Below, in pieces: positions 25,401-33,478 of a stretch of DNA of 64,000 nucleotides. The position numbers and the translations under genes are program-made. Each line of letters begins with the position of its first letter. Position 1 is the stretch's first letter. This DNA comes from LSCE01 sp050485425 (GTDB lineage Bacteria > Pseudomonadota > Gammaproteobacteria > Nitrococcales > Aquisalimonadaceae). Where the stretch lies: contig JBJHBJ010000004.1 in NCBI GenBank assembly GCA_050485425.1, positions 62,001 through 126,000 of the forward strand. The letters run 5' to 3'. A model generated the notes under the pieces. The model was not told where the DNA came from. It was given only the letters and a program-made list of their open reading frames with translations, and made no database searches.

Positions 25401-27628
25401 CGGCCGGACAGAGCCGCCGGGTGGCGGTGCCTGGCTCCGTGCCGCTGTCCCTGGCCGAGGACGGCATGGTGCAGCTCTGGTCCCTGTCGGGGCTCGACGT
25501 GGAAGCCACACTGCGGGACGCGGATGGACGCCGTGTCGCCTTCAGCGATGCCCGGCCGGATGACTGGAATTTCCTGATCAGCCGCCACCTGCCGGCCGGC
25601 CGCTACCGCCTGGAACTCGGTACCGCCGATGGCAGCGAGGGCGAGGCCGAGGTCGCGCTGACCCGACTGGAACGGGAAGAGCAACCCGCGCTGACAGCCG
25701 GTGACGACGCCGAACAGCGAGAGCGGCAGGTGCATGTCTATCCGCTGACGCTGCCTGACACCATGCCGGAGCGGGGCTACCCGCTGCTGGTTGAAACCCG
25801 CTCCACCGGTACGCACGGCCTGTCCCTGGAACGGCTGGAGGGTGAGCGCTGGCAGGTGCTGCACACGGTCACCGGGCGGACCAACCGGGCGGGGCTGGTG
25901 CTGGCCGACAGCGATTCCGCGCCGCATCGCTTGCAGGTCTGGCCGCTGGATGACGGCCCCGCCCCGGTTCGAATCGCCGTTGGGACCGCTCCGAAAAACC
26001 TGCAGGTCGGTGGGGAAACCCTGACTCCCCTGGAAGTTCCCGGTACCGGCATGACGCTGGCGCTGGCCCGCTTGCCGGCCGCCACGCTGCACCGGGCCCA
26101 GGGGGCAGGCGAGGTGCGCTGGGCGCATCCGGGAGACGCCTTCCGCCCGACCGCCCAGGGCTGGATACCGGCAACGGATTCCGTGCTGTGGCTGTTGGGT
26201 GGGCCGGACACGGAGCCGGTCACGCTGGCTGCCCCGCGCCTGCTTCCCGGACAGCGGCTGGAAGTGCCGGTGGCATCCGCCGTGCGGCTGCCGGCCGGGA
26301 ATGGCCGGGACATGGGCACCACGGTCCGCCTATGGCTGGCGGAGAGCGCGGGGCCGGTTCCCGCCATCCGTGCCGCCGATCGTGACCACGGCCTGTGGAC
26401 GGTGTCCGGGCGCAGCGCGGTGGCGGTGGCCCTGCCGGGGCAAGCCCCGGATACCCTGGAAGTGCGGCGGGCTGACGGCGAGGACCGTCCGGCCACGCTG
26501 CGGCTCGAGCAACGCGCCTTGACCGTGGAAGATCACGGGGCGCTCTCCGCGGATGCCGGGCGGCAGATTCAACTCGCACCCGGCACCGCGGCCAGGCTCG
26601 CGCTGCCGGAGGGGGCGGCGCAGGAACTGCGACTGGCCGGCCCGGCCCGGATCGCAGCGGTCAGCGGCAAAGGTGATGAGGGCCAGGTTTACTGGACAGG
26701 GCTTTCCGCCGGCACCCTGCACGGGCCGGTGGCCGGTGATGTGCTCTGGCTGGCCAATGCCGGGGAGAGCAGTGCCGACATCAGCCTGTCCCTGCGACCG
26801 GCCGATGACGATCGTCGGGCGGGCCCCGGTGGGGTGCTGCACCTGGCCGACGGCTATCGCGGCGAACGCCTCGTGCCGCTGAACCGCCTGGCGCCCGGCG
26901 CGCGCATCCGCCTGGGAGGCGACCTCGATGATGCGTATCTGTTGACCGGCGATGGCCGCGTACTCCCATCCGAGAACGGCGTGATCGCCGCCGGGGACGC
27001 GTCCCGCGGCACGCTGCATCTGATCCACGGAACCGGTGCCTACGGCGCCTGGCTGGACGCCGGCCAAGCCGTGCACTGGGTGGATGGAGCCACGGTCAGC
27101 GCCGACGCGCCGTCGCTGCTCAGCCTGCGCAGTCCGGTCCCGGCCGTGGCCCGGCTCGGCGAGAGCGACGATTACTGGCTGGATGTTGCCCACCCTGCCG
27201 ATCTCCTGGTTCCGGCCGGGGATCACCGCTTGCGTTTTGCCCCGGTCCGCGAAGGCAGTGCGCCGGGGTTCCGGCTGTCGGCAGTGGAACCCATGCCCGA
27301 GGGCCTGGGCGCTCCTTTGCGGCTGGCGCCGGGCGAAAGCCGGGCCTTCGGCTTCCGGCTGGAGGAGGAGCGTACCGTGGGTGTCGGCCTGCGGGCGGAG
27401 CGCGAAGTCGTCCAGGGCCGGCTGGTGAATGCCCACGGGGAGACGCTGGGCGAGGGTGTGGTGCAACTGCATCAGGCCCTGCCCACCGGACGCTATTACC
27501 TGATTGCCCATTTGCCGCCGGGAGAAACGCCGGTGCTGGTGCGCCCTGCGCTGGTGGGTTCGGAGGCGCCGGACGATCTGATTCCGGACGATGTGCGCCG
27601 GCGACTGAGCGAGCAGGTGCAGGAGTAG
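22466..27628 (+). CDS. Giant periplasmic protein of unknown function, upstream partner of the alpha-2-macroglobulin
   Basis: 1720 residues; I do not recognise the family. A GTG start at 22466 with GAGGG ahead gives an extended signal peptide (LACLAVAMGLLSSGVSVSAE, about 28-47). The rest is predicted beta-rich, soluble and without transmembrane helices. A motif of the form L-x-x-G-x-Y-R-L recurs near residues 229, 490, 738, 950, 1043 and 1673 (PGLYRL, DGEYRL, AGDYRL, AGRYRL, TGRYYL), as seen in strings of PPC-like or jelly-roll beta domains. The next gene starts 3 bases after its stop, so it probably forms a unit with the alpha-2-macroglobulin and PBP1C. It may be an accessory scaffold or bait-presenting protein, but that is inference. 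Confidence 0.72.
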   Translation: MTKARSPAPGHAGVGGGNAPSDPVRRRLACLAVAMGLLSSGVSVSAEEAAPLMVASEPVQHFLSPSDRHSREILLSEPGRHAFIAESDMPVGVQLVDRMAGPLEIRRHRHDRILGAGPVKAVLHADADDGGEIAFRVHPYRELHQAPFPRLTETRLLETTLEDFQQRSYWIVVDEDRWMTLELAGRHLDDVRLWRDGEWLTGVVPERRRIEPESGRPLQARSIHARLQPGLYRLTVYGGPGERWAEEADSAPLYLRKGIPELPAYGWWEHRTSPFGVDRWRVSTTANVYQLKLDEARPARLSVGEYAEGGDPFSVRQHSSAGLDRDSRLPEVTVRDGDGQRTRLITVEHAPGQPYRLAYLHHGTRYSLHRPRTEAQWIGIAGLGDPRDSVQATVAVVDHELLRRGANGLLTGQLPVVSERRAWRARFNLLQPVDLLLQVEHGGTYRAGLTEQSEAIADFRIQPLYQSAPRTAGTDWQAGSDHIWDLNPGLYRLSLRPAAGHPGIAELRIGPEGGDASVEETAAIAVRDAGALRLVDSGRSRIAEVNDFDHGGGGLVIRPAPLRLDQVLPVTLAASGVRDFPVQGVRGRTLIAEAPDGSLLPVAMRRQGPWESAIPVSRDGAFTAYVRNDADRPVNVHLRWQQDPPAVAGHADLKALPPQVLASRIQPLTELSEGAEQRLTLPRQGRQSLLLRVAEPALYRMESTGLLDTRGELRDRTTLDLASAAEGGSGRNFLIQRYLRDGEYRLVTGVQGRSAGPLALRLARTAINDGGLLPPDTPGRATLGPEAAIRYTVPVSRPGPHRIHVRGLEQDFAIHLEGPDGWPVIVPGSRTPLTVQLEPGEHTLTVIPQSVTARAVTLISAPAEPVAGTAGHGPHLLPLNARRNHLWREPGDGQNEREPDRWEFTLDAPMDVRVGLHQAMEAELQRRDAGEWRSLGRMRGSEEQGWHAMEAGDYRLLVRAARRDDRRGYHLAVNTRELPAGQSRRVAVPGSVPLSLAEDGMVQLWSLSGLDVEATLRDADGRRVAFSDARPDDWNFLISRHLPAGRYRLELGTADGSEGEAEVALTRLEREEQPALTAGDDAEQRERQVHVYPLTLPDTMPERGYPLLVETRSTGTHGLSLERLEGERWQVLHTVTGRTNRAGLVLADSDSAPHRLQVWPLDDGPAPVRIAVGTAPKNLQVGGETLTPLEVPGTGMTLALARLPAATLHRAQGAGEVRWAHPGDAFRPTAQGWIPATDSVLWLLGGPDTEPVTLAAPRLLPGQRLEVPVASAVRLPAGNGRDMGTTVRLWLAESAGPVPAIRAADRDHGLWTVSGRSAVAVALPGQAPDTLEVRRADGEDRPATLRLEQRALTVEDHGALSADAGRQIQLAPGTAARLALPEGAAQELRLAGPARIAAVSGKGDEGQVYWTGLSAGTLHGPVAGDVLWLANAGESSADISLSLRPADDDRRAGPGGVLHLADGYRGERLVPLNRLAPGARIRLGGDLDDAYLLTGDGRVLPSENGVIAAGDASRGTLHLIHGTGAYGAWLDAGQAVHWVDGATVSADAPSLLSLRSPVPAVARLGESDDYWLDVAHPADLLVPAGDHRLRFAPVREGSAPGFRLSAVEPMPEGLGAPLRLAPGESRAFGFRLEEERTVGVGLRAEREVVQGRLVNAHGETLGEGVVQLHQALPTGRYYLIAHLPPGETPVLVRPALVGSEAPDDLIPDDVRRRLSEQVQE

Positions 27629-27631
27629 GGA

Positions 27632-30600
27632 ATGCGAAGAACAGGATCTTTCCTTCCGGGGGTACATTCCTGCCGGAAGCTGGTCGGCCTGGTGCTGCTG
27701 TCCATACTGGTCTGCCCCCCGGTGCTGGCCGACGCCGTGCCGGCGCGGCCGGACGGAGCGGTGATGGTCCCCGATCAGTTTCTCCGTGCCTGGGATCCGG
27801 TCACTATTTTTTTCGACGAGGACCGCGGTCCCGCCGAAGCCGGGCTGGAAACCGAGCCTGAACGCCATGTACGCATGACACCCGAGCATCCCGGTGTCTA
27901 CCGCTGGCTGGATGCGCGCACGCTGCAGTTCCGGCCGGTCGATCCCTGGCCGGCGCTGGCCGAGATTCAGTGGCGGATCGGCGACCAGAGCCGGACGCTG
28001 TCCACGTTGATGGCGCCGGCCATAAGCAGCCAGCCCGCTGATGGCGCGGATAACCTGCCGCCGGTGGACACGATCATCCTCGGTTTTCGCGAACCCATGG
28101 CCGAGGACGACCTGGCACGGATGATTCGGGTGGACGTCTATCGCCAGCCTGGCATGGACACCGAGCCGTTGCGGACACTGGGTAGCGAAGCCTTCAGTCT
28201 CCAGGCCCTGGAACGGGCCGACCGCTCGGCCCCGGCCCGCTACCGTCTCCGGCTGCAGGAGCCTGTCGGCGAGGGCATGCATGTGGTTGTGCGCTTGCGC
28301 CTGTCGCTGGACGACACCACCGGGCAGGCCTTCCAGACCATCGACTTCGGCACCCGGCGGCCGTTCCGTCCGGTGAGCTTCGGTTGCCCCCAGTCGCTGC
28401 GGGCGGTCACCCAGGAGGGCACCGCCTATCCGGCGGAAGATGTCACGCTGTGTCGCCAGGAGCACCGCTCGCTGGATGTGTACTTCACCGAGGAGCCGGC
28501 ACCGGTGGATCCGGTGCAGGGCCGCAATCTGGTGCGTTTCGAACCGGCCGTCGAAGATCTCGGCTATCGGGTGGCGGGCAACCGTCTGCGCATCAGCGGC
28601 GACTTCCGCTCCGACACGGTCTACCGGATGACGGTGACCCCTGCCCGCCTTGAGGACGTGCATGGCCGGCCACTGACGATGGACGGCGCCAGCAGCCTGC
28701 ACTTCGCGTTTCCCGCGCCACAGGATTTCCTCTCCGTCAACCGGGGCGAAGGGCGTGTGCTGATGGAGCGTCATGGCCTGCGGATGCTGCCGCTGCGCGG
28801 TCGTGGCGACAGCCGGGTGGACCTGCGCATCCACGCCGTGGACCCGGAGGACCTGGATTTCTGGCCCTACGTGGACAACCCCGTGGTTGTCAACGATGAT
28901 GCGCGGCCGCCAGGCCCGGGTGAGGAGCCGGGAGACCGGGTCCAGCTGCGCATGGACCCCCAGGCGCTGGCCGCCCGCATCCACGCGTTGGGATCACCCA
29001 GTGTCTCGGAACTGGTGCAACTGCCGCTGGGGGACCACCGGGGTGTGGCCCGGTTCGGCCTGGACCTGTCTCCGCATCTGGGCCGGATCGCCGGCGAAGG
29101 CCGGCCCGGGACCTATCTGGTGGGTCTTCGTCGGCTGAATGACAGCGATCAGCGGCACTGGGTCCGCCTGCAGGTCACCGACCTGTCGCTGACCGTGGTG
29201 GAAGAGGAGCGGCAGGTGCGCTTCCTGGTCACCTCGCTGCGCAGTGGCGAGCCGGTGGTGGGGGCGCGGGTGCGGGTGGATGCCGCCGACACCCGGCGGC
29301 AGCCGGGCCGGCTGCTGGTGAACCGTGCCGACGGCATCACCGATCGTTCCGGGGCCTACGTCTGGCAGCCGCAGCCGGCCCGGGGCGAATCGCCGCCGGA
29401 GCGGATCGTGGTCACCCATGGTGACGACACACTGGTGGTGGACGTGCGTTCCAGCCCCCCGGAGCGCTACTTCCGCGGCAACCTGGCCCGGGAGAGCGGC
29501 TGGCTGCAATGGGCCGCATCGCCCGCCGCACTGGCGGGGCGGCCGGAATCGCCGGACTGGCGCTGCCATCTGTATACCGAGCGGCCGGTCTACCGGCCCG
29601 ACGAGCCCATGCACATGGCCGGCTACCTGCGCCAGGTGCACCGGGGGAAGATCGAGAACCGGCCGAATCGCGTCAGCCTGGTGGTCGCCGGACCGGACGG
29701 CAGCGAGTGGCGCTACAGGCCCGAGTTGGACGATCACGGCGGTTTCTACAGCCTGTTCGAGGAGCGCACCCAGGCCACCGGCGAATATCGCATCACCGCC
29801 AGTTACGGCAGTGAACAGCGCCTGCAGCCCTGTGGCACGGTGACCGTGGAGCGGACGGCCTACCGCATTCCGCGGTTCGAGGTGCGGCTGGACGGCGCGG
29901 CGCGGATTCCCATGGACCGGCCCTTCCAGGTGCGGCTGGATGCGGAATACTACGCCGGCGGCATGGTCCGGGAGCGACCGGTGCGCTGGCGGGTGACCCA
30001 GTTCCCCTATCACTGGCAACCCCGCGGCCGGGAGGGCTACCTGTTTTCCTCCGATGCCCGCTATTCCGGGGTGGGCCGGTTCGAGTCCAGGCCCGCGCTG
30101 TCCGAGGAAGGGCGTACCGACGGCGATGGCGTGGCCACGTTGACCGTGGACCCCACGCGCGAGCCCACGGCCCAGCCCCGTCGCTATGTGTTCGAGGCCA
30201 CCGTGGTCGGAGACGACGACCAGACGGTGACCGATACGCTGGACGTGCTGGCGTTGCCGCCGTTCGTGCTGGGGGTGAAGGCGCCGCGCTACCTGGAACG
30301 CGAGGACACGCTGGATGCCTCGGTGATCATGCTGGGGCCGGACGAGGAGCTGATCGCCGGCGAGGAGATCACCGTTCGGCTGATCCGGCGCCGCTGGGCG
30401 GCCCGGCTGCAGGCCTCGGACTTCACGGACGGCGAGCCCGCGTATCGGACCGAGGTCATCGACGAAACGCTGGCGGAGCGCACGCTCACCAGCGCCGCGG
30501 AGCCGCTGGCATTCAGCCTGCCGCTGGACGATACCGGCGTCTATGTACTGGAGGTCTCCGCCCGGGACGCCCTCGGCCGCAGCCAGCACGTGGAACTGGA

Positions 30601-33478
30601 TCTGTTCAACAACGGCGAGAGCCGTGCCACCTGGCCCCGGCCCCCTGCCGCCACTTTCGACGTGGCCACCGAGCGCGACCGCTACACCCCCGGCGAAACC
30701 GCCCGATTCATCCTGCAGAGTCCCGTGGCTACCGCCCGCGCACTGGCTATCGTGGAGCGGCCCGATGGCAGCAATGGCTACCACTGGCTGGCGGTGGAGA
30801 ACGGCAAGGCGGTTTTCGAGCTGCCGGTGACCCGGGATTTCATGCCCGGCGTGCCGGTGCATTTCGTGCTGATGCGTGGCCGGCTGGAGGGCGTTGCGCC
30901 AGCCAGCCGCAACGGTCTGGACCTGGGCAAGCCGGTCACCATGGCGGCCTCGGCCACAGTGGCGGTGGCGGACGATGACCACCGCCTGGAGCTGGCGCTG
31001 GAATACCCGGCGCAGGCCCTGCCGGGCGAGGAGGTGACCGTGCGGATCCGCCTCTCAGACCGCGAGGGCAGGCCGCTGGCCGGCCGGGCCAGCCTCTGGC
31101 TGGTGGACCAGGCGGTGCTGGCCCTCGGCGAGGAGCAGCCGCTGGACCCGTTGCGGGATTTCATTCGGGAGCGACCTGCACGAACGGCCATCCGGGATAC
31201 CCGCAATCGCGCCGTCGGTGAGCTGCCCTTTCTGACCGAGCCCGGTGGCGACGCCGCTGCCCGCATGGACAGCGCCCAGCAGATACTGGACGGCCTCACG
31301 GTACGGGAGCGGTTCGAGTCCGTACCGTATTTCGAGCACGGCATCAATGTGGGTGCGGATGGCACGGCCAGCGTCACCATTACCCTGCCGGACGATCTCA
31401 CCAACTTCATGCTGCGGGCCAAGGCGGCCGCGGGACCGGATCGCTTCGGCTATGGCACCGGCCGGATGGCCGTGCGCCTGCCGGTCATCGTGCAGCCATC
31501 GCTGCCGCGGTTCCTGCGCTACGGTGATCGGTTCACGCTGTCCGCTACCAGTAGGGTGGTGGACGGCGAAACCGGCGCCGGCCAGGCGGTGCTTCAGCTC
31601 CGCGGGCTGGAGACCGGCGCGGCAGTGGAGCAGCAATTCCGCTGGCCGGAAACCGGCGCGTACCGGATCGACTATCCGGTGTCGGTGCCGATGCCGGAGC
31701 ACTGGCCGCAGGACCCGTCCCTCCGACCCGATGTCGGTATCACGGTGGGTGTCCGCCGGCAGGCGGACGGCGTCGGCGATGCCTTCTCCGTGAACCTGCC
31801 CCTGTACCCGGATCGTGAGGCGGTCAGCACGGCCCTGAGCCGGCAACTCGGCCCCGGCGAGACGCTGGCGCTGGACGGCATCGACGAGCCGATGCGGGAG
31901 CACAGCCTGCGGCGGTCGTTGCTGCTGTCCCGCCAGGCCGGCGTGCTGGAGACGGCAGCCGGGCTGAATTACCTGCTGCACTACCCCCACGGCTGCGCGG
32001 AGCAGCGCATCAGCCGGGCGCGGGCCCTGCTGGCCACCCGCGAACTGCTGAGCCTGCTGTATCCGGACCAGGGGACAGCGCTGCTGGATCGCCATGTCAA
32101 CGGAACCCTGGCCTACCTGGCCGACGCCGCGGCGGAGGACGGGTCGATCGGCTTCTGGCCCGGCGCCCGTCACGGTAACGTGGCGGTCACCGCCTGGGCG
32201 CTACATCTGATGGTCGAGGCCGAGGCGGCCGGTTTCACCGTGAATCCGGTGCTTCGGCAGCGGGTGAAGAACGCTCTGCAACGGGGGCTGCGCGGCGGCC
32301 ATGGCCGCTATTACAGCCGCTATCTGGAACGCACCATGGCGTTGACGGCGCTGGCGGCCGACGGCGAGCTGGATAGCGGCTACGCCGCCGAACTGGCGCG
32401 GCGTAGCCAGTTCCTGGACACCGAATCCAGCGCCAGGGTGACCCGGGCGCTGGCCTCCGAAAGCAATCCCGGGCAGCCCATGCTGCAGCGTCTGACGGAG
32501 ATGCTCTGGGGGAGTCTGATTTTCCGCCTGCACGATGGCGAGGAGATCTACGCCGGGCTGCGCGAGCAGGCCACGGACCGTTCACCGGTGATTCTTCCCT
32601 CCGAGACCCGCACCATCGCCCAGGTCCTGCAGGCGGTGCAGGCCGCCGGGGTGCCGGCGGAGCGGGAGCGGGAGCAGGCGCTGGTGGATATCCTGGTGCA
32701 GCTCGGCCGGGGCAGCGGCTGGGGGACGACCAACAGCAACGCGGAAGCCATCCTGGCATTGTCGGAGAGCCTGAGCCGCGTCGATCCGGCCGACGCGGCG
32801 GTGACGGTGACCGTTGCCGGGGACGACGGTCAGCGGCGGCAACGTCTGGAACCGGAGGCACCGCTGCTGCGACTGCCGCTGGAGCACGGCGACCCGCTGC
32901 GGATCACCCAGGACGGCGTGCGGACGCTAGGAGTACTGCTGAGACAAAGCCACGTCCCCGCGGCACCGGGGTCGCAGGCCTCCTCGCATGCCAGGGGCTT
33001 CGCCGTGGATCGCCGTCTGGTTCGCATTGCCGGGGATCGGGAGCGCGCGGTCGCGCTGGAGTCACCGGGCCAGGAGGTGAACCTTGTGGTGGGCGAGGTG
33101 GTTGAGGACCGGCTGACGCTGGTCAACCCGGAAGAACGCCATCACGTGGCAGTGGTCATGCCGCTTGCGGCTGGCATGGAGCCCCTGAACCCGACGCTGG
33201 AGACTGCTCCGCCGGAAGCGACGCCGTCCAGGCCCCTGAGCCGGGCGCCGGACCATGTCGCCTATCATGATCACCAGGTGGCCTTCTATTACGAAACGTT
33301 GCCCGCTGGCAGCTACAACTTCGCGTTTCGTCTGCGTGCCCAGGTCCCCGGGCAGTACACCCAGCCGCCGGCCGTGGCGGAACTGATGTACCAGGAGGCG
33401 GTGCGCGGCCAGAGCCACGGGGCGGCCATCCATATCACCCGCGGGCAGGCGGAAACGGATGGCACGGAAAGCCGGTAG
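27632..33478 (+). CDS. Bacterial alpha-2-macroglobulin family protein with thioester motif
   Basis: 1948 residues, larger than E. coli YfhM (about 1650). After a Sec signal peptide (about residues 15-35, ending VLADA) come macroglobulin-like beta domains, a probable bait region, the A2M domain (PYFEHGINVGADGTASVTIT near 1235) and the alpha-helical thioester domain with Gly-Cys1455-Ala-Glu-Gln1458, which forms the internal thioester that covalently traps attacking proteases. No convincing lipobox is seen (SILVC has Val at -1), unlike the E. coli lipoprotein. Its last 20 bases overlap pbpC, the usual partner that repairs peptidoglycan when the envelope is breached. Role: periplasmic protease trap. 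Confidence 0.92.
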   Translation: MRRTGSFLPGVHSCRKLVGLVLLSILVCPPVLADAVPARPDGAVMVPDQFLRAWDPVTIFFDEDRGPAEAGLETEPERHVRMTPEHPGVYRWLDARTLQFRPVDPWPALAEIQWRIGDQSRTLSTLMAPAISSQPADGADNLPPVDTIILGFREPMAEDDLARMIRVDVYRQPGMDTEPLRTLGSEAFSLQALERADRSAPARYRLRLQEPVGEGMHVVVRLRLSLDDTTGQAFQTIDFGTRRPFRPVSFGCPQSLRAVTQEGTAYPAEDVTLCRQEHRSLDVYFTEEPAPVDPVQGRNLVRFEPAVEDLGYRVAGNRLRISGDFRSDTVYRMTVTPARLEDVHGRPLTMDGASSLHFAFPAPQDFLSVNRGEGRVLMERHGLRMLPLRGRGDSRVDLRIHAVDPEDLDFWPYVDNPVVVNDDARPPGPGEEPGDRVQLRMDPQALAARIHALGSPSVSELVQLPLGDHRGVARFGLDLSPHLGRIAGEGRPGTYLVGLRRLNDSDQRHWVRLQVTDLSLTVVEEERQVRFLVTSLRSGEPVVGARVRVDAADTRRQPGRLLVNRADGITDRSGAYVWQPQPARGESPPERIVVTHGDDTLVVDVRSSPPERYFRGNLARESGWLQWAASPAALAGRPESPDWRCHLYTERPVYRPDEPMHMAGYLRQVHRGKIENRPNRVSLVVAGPDGSEWRYRPELDDHGGFYSLFEERTQATGEYRITASYGSEQRLQPCGTVTVERTAYRIPRFEVRLDGAARIPMDRPFQVRLDAEYYAGGMVRERPVRWRVTQFPYHWQPRGREGYLFSSDARYSGVGRFESRPALSEEGRTDGDGVATLTVDPTREPTAQPRRYVFEATVVGDDDQTVTDTLDVLALPPFVLGVKAPRYLEREDTLDASVIMLGPDEELIAGEEITVRLIRRRWAARLQASDFTDGEPAYRTEVIDETLAERTLTSAAEPLAFSLPLDDTGVYVLEVSARDALGRSQHVELDLFNNGESRATWPRPPAATFDVATERDRYTPGETARFILQSPVATARALAIVERPDGSNGYHWLAVENGKAVFELPVTRDFMPGVPVHFVLMRGRLEGVAPASRNGLDLGKPVTMAASATVAVADDDHRLELALEYPAQALPGEEVTVRIRLSDREGRPLAGRASLWLVDQAVLALGEEQPLDPLRDFIRERPARTAIRDTRNRAVGELPFLTEPGGDAAARMDSAQQILDGLTVRERFESVPYFEHGINVGADGTASVTITLPDDLTNFMLRAKAAAGPDRFGYGTGRMAVRLPVIVQPSLPRFLRYGDRFTLSATSRVVDGETGAGQAVLQLRGLETGAAVEQQFRWPETGAYRIDYPVSVPMPEHWPQDPSLRPDVGITVGVRRQADGVGDAFSVNLPLYPDREAVSTALSRQLGPGETLALDGIDEPMREHSLRRSLLLSRQAGVLETAAGLNYLLHYPHGCAEQRISRARALLATRELLSLLYPDQGTALLDRHVNGTLAYLADAAAEDGSIGFWPGARHGNVAVTAWALHLMVEAEAAGFTVNPVLRQRVKNALQRGLRGGHGRYYSRYLERTMALTALAADGELDSGYAAELARRSQFLDTESSARVTRALASESNPGQPMLQRLTEMLWGSLIFRLHDGEEIYAGLREQATDRSPVILPSETRTIAQVLQAVQAAGVPAEREREQALVDILVQLGRGSGWGTTNSNAEAILALSESLSRVDPADAAVTVTVAGDDGQRRQRLEPEAPLLRLPLEHGDPLRITQDGVRTLGVLLRQSHVPAAPGSQASSHARGFAVDRRLVRIAGDRERAVALESPGQEVNLVVGEVVEDRLTLVNPEERHHVAVVMPLAAGMEPLNPTLETAPPEATPSRPLSRAPDHVAYHDHQVAFYYETLPAGSYNFAFRLRAQVPGQYTQPPAVAELMYQEAVRGQSHGAAIHITRGQAETDGTESR

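Noticed and set aside
26330..28984. 884-codon minus-strand open frame across the 1720-residue protein and alpha-2-macroglobulin genes.
   Set aside because: Antisense shadow spanning two real genes, without recognisable protein features.
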